From positions 1 through 64,000 of the forward strand of contig NZ_VZPV01000005.1 of NCBI RefSeq assembly GCF_008801405.1: 64,000 bases of DNA, written 5' to 3'. Below are positions 59,256 to 64,000 of this stretch, in pieces; position 1 is the first letter of the stretch, and each line of letters opens with the position of its first letter. The position numbers and the translations under genes were made by a program. The notes below the pieces were generated by a model. The model did no database searches. It worked only from the letters and a program-made list of their open reading frames with translations, and had not been told where the DNA came from. This DNA comes from Ralstonia insidiosa (lineage in GTDB: Bacteria > Pseudomonadota > Gammaproteobacteria > Burkholderiales > Burkholderiaceae).

Positions 59256-60616
59256 CACAACCCATCGAGTTTTCCAATCAGGCGGATGCGGGCAGCAATG
59301 GCGCGTTTGCCGTCTCGCAGGCCTTCCAGGACATCAAGGAAGCCGCGCACGAACATCTACTCACGCGTATTGAAGAACTGGGCGCCGAGTTCGGGCGGTG
59401 GTCGCGCACGGCCATCCAGCGCTTTGTTGACCTTGAGGTCGAAGGCTTCACGCGCATGCGCCGCATTCCAGTCAACGAGACGGAAGTGCGGCAGATTGCT
59501 GAAGCACTGACCAAGGAACTGGCCGGCTTCGGCCCGCTTGAAGATCTGCTGGCCGATCCGGCAGTGGAAGACATTCTGGTGAACGGTCACCTGGATGTGT
59601 ATGTCTCCAGGCACGGCATGCTGGAGCGCATTCCGGTGCGCTTTTCTGACGGCAACCATTTGCTACGCATCGTGCGCCGCATCCTTGCGCCGATCGGCCG
59701 TCGGTTGGATGAATCGAACCCGATGGTCGATGCGCGGCTGCCCGATGGTGGCCGCATCAACGTGGTCATCCCGCCATTGGCGCTGGAAGGGCCAGTAGTG
59801 TCGATCCGCAAGTTCCGCAAGGACCCGCTCAAGCCAGAAGATCTGCTCAGCCTCGGTACGATGAGTGAGGAGATCGGCGCGCTGATTCAGGCTGCCGTAC
59901 AGGCGCGTTGCAACATCCTGGTCAGCGGCGGCACGAGCTCGGGCAAGACATCGCTGCTGAACGCAATGGCGTATCACATTCCGACGACCGAGCGCGTGAT
60001 CACCATTGAAGACACGGCTGAGTTGTCGCTTAACCACCCGCATGTGGTGCGTCTGGAAAGTCGTCCGGGCGGCTTTGAGGGCACGGGCGTGGTGAGCATT
60101 CGCGACTTGCTACGCAACAGCCTGCGTATGCGCCCTGATCGCATCATTGTGGGCGAAGTGCGTGGTGGCGAAGTGCTGGAAATGCTGCAGGCGATGGGCA
60201 CCGGCCACGATGGCTCGATGGGCACTATTCACGCCAGCAGCCCGCGCGAGTGCCTGTACCGTCTGGAGATGTTGGCGGGTTTTGCCGGCTTTCAGGGCAG
60301 CGAGGTGAGTCTGCGCCGGCAGATCACCAACGCCATCGACTTCATTGTGCAGATTGGGCGCCTGTCCAGCGGTAAGCGCCGCATCCTGTCTGTCACGGAG
60401 ATCACTGGCATGGGCGACAACATCATCTCCACACAGGAGTTGTATCGCTACGAGCCCTACATCGGCCCCGATGGTGAAGAGATGGATCGCTGGACGGCAC
60501 TTGGGCTGCAGCCGCATTCGCCCAAGCTGGCGCGCATGCGTAACGCCGGGCTGGATGGCGCTGTGGGCGGTGGCATGGGTGGCGGATTTGGCGGCGGAGG
60601 CCGCTTCCATGTCTAG
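59252..60616 (+). CDS. cpaF: CpaF/TadA secretion ATPase
   Basis: The 454-aa type II/IV secretion hexameric ATPase has Walker A GGTSSGKT (226-233), Walker B region RPDRIIVGEVRGGE, the Asp and His boxes (EDTAELSLNHPHVVRLESR; GTGHDGSMGTIHASS), and a glycine-rich tail. It powers assembly of Flp pili. It overlaps tadB by 8 bp at the 3' end. Confidence 0.97.
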   Translation: MTQPIEFSNQADAGSNGAFAVSQAFQDIKEAAHEHLLTRIEELGAEFGRWSRTAIQRFVDLEVEGFTRMRRIPVNETEVRQIAEALTKELAGFGPLEDLLADPAVEDILVNGHLDVYVSRHGMLERIPVRFSDGNHLLRIVRRILAPIGRRLDESNPMVDARLPDGGRINVVIPPLALEGPVVSIRKFRKDPLKPEDLLSLGTMSEEIGALIQAAVQARCNILVSGGTSSGKTSLLNAMAYHIPTTERVITIEDTAELSLNHPHVVRLESRPGGFEGTGVVSIRDLLRNSLRMRPDRIIVGEVRGGEVLEMLQAMGTGHDGSMGTIHASSPRECLYRLEMLAGFAGFQGSEVSLRRQITNAIDFIVQIGRLSSGKRRILSVTEITGMGDNIISTQELYRYEPYIGPDGEEMDRWTALGLQPHSPKLARMRNAGLDGAVGGGMGGGFGGGGRFHV

Positions 60617-61535
60617 CGCGACGCTCTGGCTCGGCTGTTTGGCGCTGCTGCTGTTTGGCAGTGCGCTGATGCTGTGGTCAGAGGCCGTGCGTCGCCGCGA
60701 GCGGGAAGCCTCGCGCTCGTTCGTGCGAGCGCAGACCGAGCAGATCAACGCGCGTTACCAATCGAACGTAGAGGTCGTGCCGGCCAGCGTGCCCGATAGC
60801 CTCAATCGTGCATGGAACGACGCACTGCGCCGTGCCGACATCGAGCCAAGTCGTCGTTTCTACGCGTTGCTGATTGCACCGTTGGTGGCGATCGCGTTGG
60901 TAGCGTGGGCGGTGTCGGGACTGCTTTCGATGGTGATGGCGGTTGGGCTGTATGCACTGATTGCCATCTTCCTGTTCTGGAACCGCACCCGGCGCATCAA
61001 CGAGCGCCTGCTGCGGCAGTTGCCAGGGTTCCTCGATGGCGTGGTACGCCTGATGACCATCGGCAGTGCGGTGCCGTCGGCATTTCAGGCAGCCAGCGCC
61101 AACACTGAGGCCCCATTGCGCAATTGCCTGATGGCGATTACGCAAATGCAGCGCGCAGGCAAGGACCTGGATGCGGCGGTATCGGTTGTAGGGCAGCAGT
61201 ACCGCGTGAATGAGTTGATCTTGGTGGCCTCTGTGCTGCGGCTTTCATTGCGCTACGGTGGGCGGGCCGACATCGTGATGGAGCGCACTGCTGCATTTAT
61301 GCGTGACCGCCAGCAGGCCCAGCAAGAACTGCTGGCGTTGTCGGCTGAGACGCGTCTGTCCGCATGGATTCTTGGGTTGCTGCCGGTGATTGTCGGGGGG
61401 CTGATCATCATGTCCAACGCGAACTACGTCATGTCGATGTGGCGTGACCCGTTCGGCAAGACGCTCATCATGGCGGCGCTCGGGCTGGAGCTGATTGGCG
61501 CGCTGGCATTGACCAAGTTGGCCAAGTCGATCTAG
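60609..61535 (+). CDS. tadB: TadB inner-membrane platform protein
   Basis: The 308-aa protein of the GspF/TadC superfamily has membrane spans near residues 5-22, 90-130 and 260-300, with LLRQLPGFLDGVVRLMTIGSAVPSAF in the T2SSF domain. ATG 60609 lies within the end of cpaF. It forms the inner-membrane platform with TadC. Confidence 0.95.
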   Translation: MSSATLWLGCLALLLFGSALMLWSEAVRRREREASRSFVRAQTEQINARYQSNVEVVPASVPDSLNRAWNDALRRADIEPSRRFYALLIAPLVAIALVAWAVSGLLSMVMAVGLYALIAIFLFWNRTRRINERLLRQLPGFLDGVVRLMTIGSAVPSAFQAASANTEAPLRNCLMAITQMQRAGKDLDAAVSVVGQQYRVNELILVASVLRLSLRYGGRADIVMERTAAFMRDRQQAQQELLALSAETRLSAWILGLLPVIVGGLIIMSNANYVMSMWRDPFGKTLIMAALGLELIGALALTKLAKSI

Positions 61536-61546
61536 GGGGGAGCGGC

Positions 61547-62539
61547 ATGGATGACGTGTTCTTCACCCTTAGCCTGACTGCAGCCGCGGCCGGTGTACTG
61601 CTGTTTGGTGGGATTGCTGTGCGTGCGGTGCTGATGCGACAGCGCAGCGTGCGCAAGCTGGATTCCGCACTGTCCGACTTGCGTGCTACAGCGTCTGGCA
61701 TGGCGCCGCCTGTGTCGGTGGCACCGGTGGCGCCGGTTCCCCAGCCGCGTGCGCATGGTTTGCGTGAGGCGCAGCAACTGCAGCAGCAGATCGCCAAGGT
61801 TGGTGAGCGGTGGATCGATACGCCGTTGGGCCAGCGTATTGTCACCGAAGACGATCGCAAGCTGCTGGAGGAGTGCGGCTTCTACGGCGAGTACGTCCGT
61901 ACGCTGTTTGGTGGCATACGCATGGTTTTGCCGCTTGTGCTCGCGTTGTTGGGTTTTCTGGTGGCGCCCACTGTGGTCAAGGGGCTGTTGTGGGCGTTCA
62001 CGGGTTTTGCCATTGGCTATCTGGCGCCCAAGTGGGTATTGAAGCAGCGCGCACAAGATCGCCGACGCCGTGTCGACGACGAGCTGCCCGCGATGGTCGA
62101 CATGCTGCGCTTGCTTCAGGGGGTGGGCCTGTCGATCGACCAAAGCCTGCAGGTCATCGCCAACGAATTCCACAGCATGTTGCCTGTGCTGGCAGCTGAA
62201 TTTGGCCGTGCCAACCAACAGTTCGCGTCGGGTCGCCCGCGTGAGCAGACGCTGATGCGCATCTCTCGCATGTTCGACAACGAAGATTTGAAGGGTTTGA
62301 TCACGCTGCTCACGCAGGTCGACCGCTTTGGCGGCGCCGTGCAGGAGCCGCTGCGCCAGTTCGGCATGCGCTTGCAGGAGAACCGCCGTGCACGCATGAA
62401 AGACCGCATCGGAAAACTGACTGTCAAGATGACCATGGTGATGGTGATCACGCTGCTCCCCTCGCTTCTGATCATTACTGCGGGGCCCGGCTTTATGGGT
62501 GTGATGCGCAGCCTGACACATATCTCAGGAGGGGGGTGA
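61547..62539 (+). CDS. tadC: TadC inner-membrane platform protein
   Basis: The 330-aa second platform protein has a T2SSF domain at ~175-310 with DDELPAMVDMLRLLQGVGLSIDQSLQ and RMKDRIGKLTVKMTMVMVI. It has a longer N-terminal linker than TadB (~40-75, Pro/Ala-rich). GGGGAGCGG precedes ATG 61547, 11 bp after tadB. Confidence 0.95.
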   Translation: MDDVFFTLSLTAAAAGVLLFGGIAVRAVLMRQRSVRKLDSALSDLRATASGMAPPVSVAPVAPVPQPRAHGLREAQQLQQQIAKVGERWIDTPLGQRIVTEDDRKLLEECGFYGEYVRTLFGGIRMVLPLVLALLGFLVAPTVVKGLLWAFTGFAIGYLAPKWVLKQRAQDRRRRVDDELPAMVDMLRLLQGVGLSIDQSLQVIANEFHSMLPVLAAEFGRANQQFASGRPREQTLMRISRMFDNEDLKGLITLLTQVDRFGGAVQEPLRQFGMRLQENRRARMKDRIGKLTVKMTMVMVITLLPSLLIITAGPGFMGVMRSLTHISGGG

Positions 62540-62540
62540 G

Positions 62541-63440
62541 ATGAGGACAATCCAGATCGTGATGCGTACGGGCTCTGCCTGTGCGTTGGCCACACTGTCG
62601 CTGCTGGCAGGGTGCGGTTCGATGGCCGGTTCCGACATGAGTCGCAGGGCCGAAGCTGATATCGAAATTGCTCGCCTGCGCCAGACCGAAGAGAAGGCGG
62701 AAATCAGCAGTCCGGCAACGTATGTGTCGTTGATCCGCAAGATGCAGGAGCAGGGGCTGTATTACGCATCGCTGGCGCATATCGATGCTTATGAACAGCG
62801 CTATGGCCGCGCTCCCGAAGTTTTGCTCATGCGCGCAGATGCCCTGCGCGAGACTGACCAGTCTGCGGCAGCCGAAGCCGGCTACCGCGCCGTGATTGCG
62901 GCCACGTCCACCACGGGTGCGGGCACGCAGGGCGCGTTGCTGAATGCGGGCGCTTGGCGCGGGCTGGGCATCACCGCGGGCCAGCAGGGCAACTTTGCCG
63001 AAGCCGCACGCTGCTTGCAGGTGGCCGCTCGGGCAAATCCGACCGATGCCGGCACCGCAAGCGATTTCGGCTATGCGTTGATGCGCGCTGGCGAAGTCGA
63101 ACAAGCACGCGTGCCACTCATGCAAGCGCAGCAGATGTCCGGATCCAGCCCGAAGGTTGCCGGCAACTTGGTGATCTGGTTGGCTGCGAATGATCGCAAG
63201 GACGACGCGGCATCGCTGACCGCGCATGCGCAGCTAAGCCCGGCCGCCCGCAAGGCCATTGACGAAGACGTGACGCGCGTGAAGTCCGCTTGGCGTGATC
63301 GACGCCTGGCGCGTGAGAGAGCGCCGGTTGCACCGAGTGGCGCGCCGACGGTGGCAGCAGCAACGGCCCCACGCTCACCTACTGGCGCGCTTGCGCTGCA
63401 ACGCGGGCGCTTGCTCGACATGCTGGAGGTTACGCAATGA
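62541..63440 (+). CDS. tadD: TadD TPR lipoprotein
   Basis: The 299-aa lipoprotein (lipobox SLLAGCGSM) contains TPR-like helices (SLIRKMQEQGLYYASLAHIDAYEQRY; AEAARCLQVAARANPTDAGTASDFGYALMRAGE). TadD acts as a pilotin-like assembly factor for the secretin. It starts one base after tadC's stop and overlaps the next gene by 4 bp. Confidence 0.93.
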   Translation: MRTIQIVMRTGSACALATLSLLAGCGSMAGSDMSRRAEADIEIARLRQTEEKAEISSPATYVSLIRKMQEQGLYYASLAHIDAYEQRYGRAPEVLLMRADALRETDQSAAAEAGYRAVIAATSTTGAGTQGALLNAGAWRGLGITAGQQGNFAEAARCLQVAARANPTDAGTASDFGYALMRAGEVEQARVPLMQAQQMSGSSPKVAGNLVIWLAANDRKDDAASLTAHAQLSPAARKAIDEDVTRVKSAWRDRRLARERAPVAPSGAPTVAAATAPRSPTGALALQRGRLLDMLEVTQ

Positions 63441-63769
63441 TTCAACGCCTTTTCTCGATCGCTTGCATGGCAGCGTGGCTGGCGAGCGGCATGGCAGTCG
63501 CACAAGGTTTTAGTGGAACAAGCCCACAGCGCGCCGAGCCGGTGGAGTCCAAGGTTGACGGCCGTGTGAACGAGGCCACGCGCACCCTGCTCAAGGCACA
63601 GCGCGAGGGGACCTATGCCGGTGAGCTGGTGCCCTTGCGCGGCGAAGAGGCGGCACTGGCATACCAGCGCTATCTCGAAACGTTCAGCAGACCGATGCCG
63701 GGCATGTCGCAAGCGCAGTCCGGAGGGCGGTCCTCCACGGGCAATGCGGCACAGTCGTCGGCCCGCTGA
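63437..63769 (+). CDS. DUF3613-family periplasmic protein
   Basis: The 110-aa product has a signal peptide (FSIACMAAWLASGMAVAQ) and a short domain VNEATRTLLKAQREGTYAGELVPLRGEEAALAYQRYL (region ~45-82), which I recognise as DUF3613, a family found in betaproteobacterial tad loci. ATGA overlap with tadD. Function unknown; presumably a pilus accessory factor. Confidence 0.8.
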   Translation: MIQRLFSIACMAAWLASGMAVAQGFSGTSPQRAEPVESKVDGRVNEATRTLLKAQREGTYAGELVPLRGEEAALAYQRYLETFSRPMPGMSQAQSGGRSSTGNAAQSSAR

Positions 63770-63778
63770 GTTGGCATC

Positions 63779-64000
63779 GTGAATCGGCGCGCTCTCCCTC
63801 TTCGTGATTCCGCCGCGTTGCACCGCCATGCGCGCGGTGCCATCAGTGTGCTCACGGCTTCCTTTGTGGCCACCATTGGGCTGGCGGTGCTGGTGTCGAT
63901 CGATATCGGCAACCTGTTTTACTCGCAGCGGGCGTTGCAGCGTTCGGCGGATCTTGCGGCTACGGCGGCTGCGCAGCGGTTGGACTTGTTCTACAACTCG
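63779..64000 (+). CDS. TadG-like Flp pilus protein, 3' part outside the window
   Basis: The open frame starts at GTG 63779, 9 bp after the previous gene, and runs to the window edge (74 codons). The N-terminus reads HARGAISVLTASFVATIGLAVLV followed by SIDIGNLFYSQRALQRSADLAATAAAQRLD, the pattern of TadG/Tad-like pseudopilins (Gly-Ala-Ile-Ser before the helix, then DIGN-YSQ-R-LQ-AAD). It should be an inner-membrane-anchored protein with a large periplasmic part. Confidence 0.8.
   Translation, partial: MNRRALPLRDSAALHRHARGAISVLTASFVATIGLAVLVSIDIGNLFYSQRALQRSADLAATAAAQRLDLFYNS

Overview
The window is a GC-rich chromosomal segment of a betaproteobacterium. Gene content points to Burkholderiaceae, most likely Ralstonia or a close relative: a llpE/MexEF-OprN-type efflux locus with a LysR regulator, GNTWTGRGKRPGWL-type H-NS protein, NPLAPITG-repeat lipoproteins and a Flp/Tad pilus locus. 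The genus is inferred from memory of gene families, not from a database search. I see no rRNA, tRNA, CRISPR array or insertion sequence.

Layout. 1-1548: 3' part of a PAS-GGDEF-EAL protein. 1668-5078: a small membrane protein, then a molybdenum block (modE, a flavodoxin-like gene, convergent modBC without modA) with a ModE-box-like site at 5142-5165. 5079-6845: 1.77 kb with no convincing gene, locally AT-rich and with hairpins. 6846-22291: one eleven-gene, same-strand, tightly coupled exopolysaccharide operon: wecB, a BcsB-like gene, nfrB, nfrA, algF-like, two algJ/algX-like genes, an MBOAT gene (algI/dltB type), dltC, dltA, and a secreted TIM-barrel glycosidase-like gene. 22453-31009: RND efflux operon (lipase-like gene, MFP, RND pump, outer membrane factor) with a divergent LysR gene. 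31109-38572: a secreted 24-residue-repeat protein, Mut7-C RNase-like protein, ohr/ohrR with matching operators, otsBA, fadH and a 57-aa protein. 38668-48433: degenerate tyrosine-recombinase-like protein, galE, a membrane PAS protein, a chemoreceptor, an H-NS-like protein, a GGDEF-EAL protein with an eroded MHYT-like sensor, and a LuxR-type regulator. 48566-53693: a FhaC/ShlB-like transporter and two divergent paralogous repeat lipoproteins. 54270-64000: flp-tad pilus operon, cut by the window edge inside a tadG-like gene.

The most interesting system is the 6846-22291 operon. WecB should supply UDP-ManNAc. NfrB is an inner-membrane family 2 glycosyltransferase with a C-terminal tail containing two pairs of MshEN-like c-di-GMP-binding motifs. 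NfrA (TPR plus outer-membrane C-terminal domain) is the likely exporter. These resemble the phage N4 receptor / c-di-GMP-dependent polysaccharide pathway of E. coli. Here they are joined to a cellulose-synthase BcsB-like periplasmic subunit, an alginate-type O-acetylation set and a DltA/DltC pair in which the D-alanine-pocket cysteine is retained. The combined prediction is a c-di-GMP-gated, ManNAc-containing exopolysaccharide that is O-acetylated and perhaps D-alanylated. Two GGDEF-EAL proteins, a chemoreceptor and the Tad pilus in the same window fit a surface-attachment lifestyle, but a direct regulatory link is inference.
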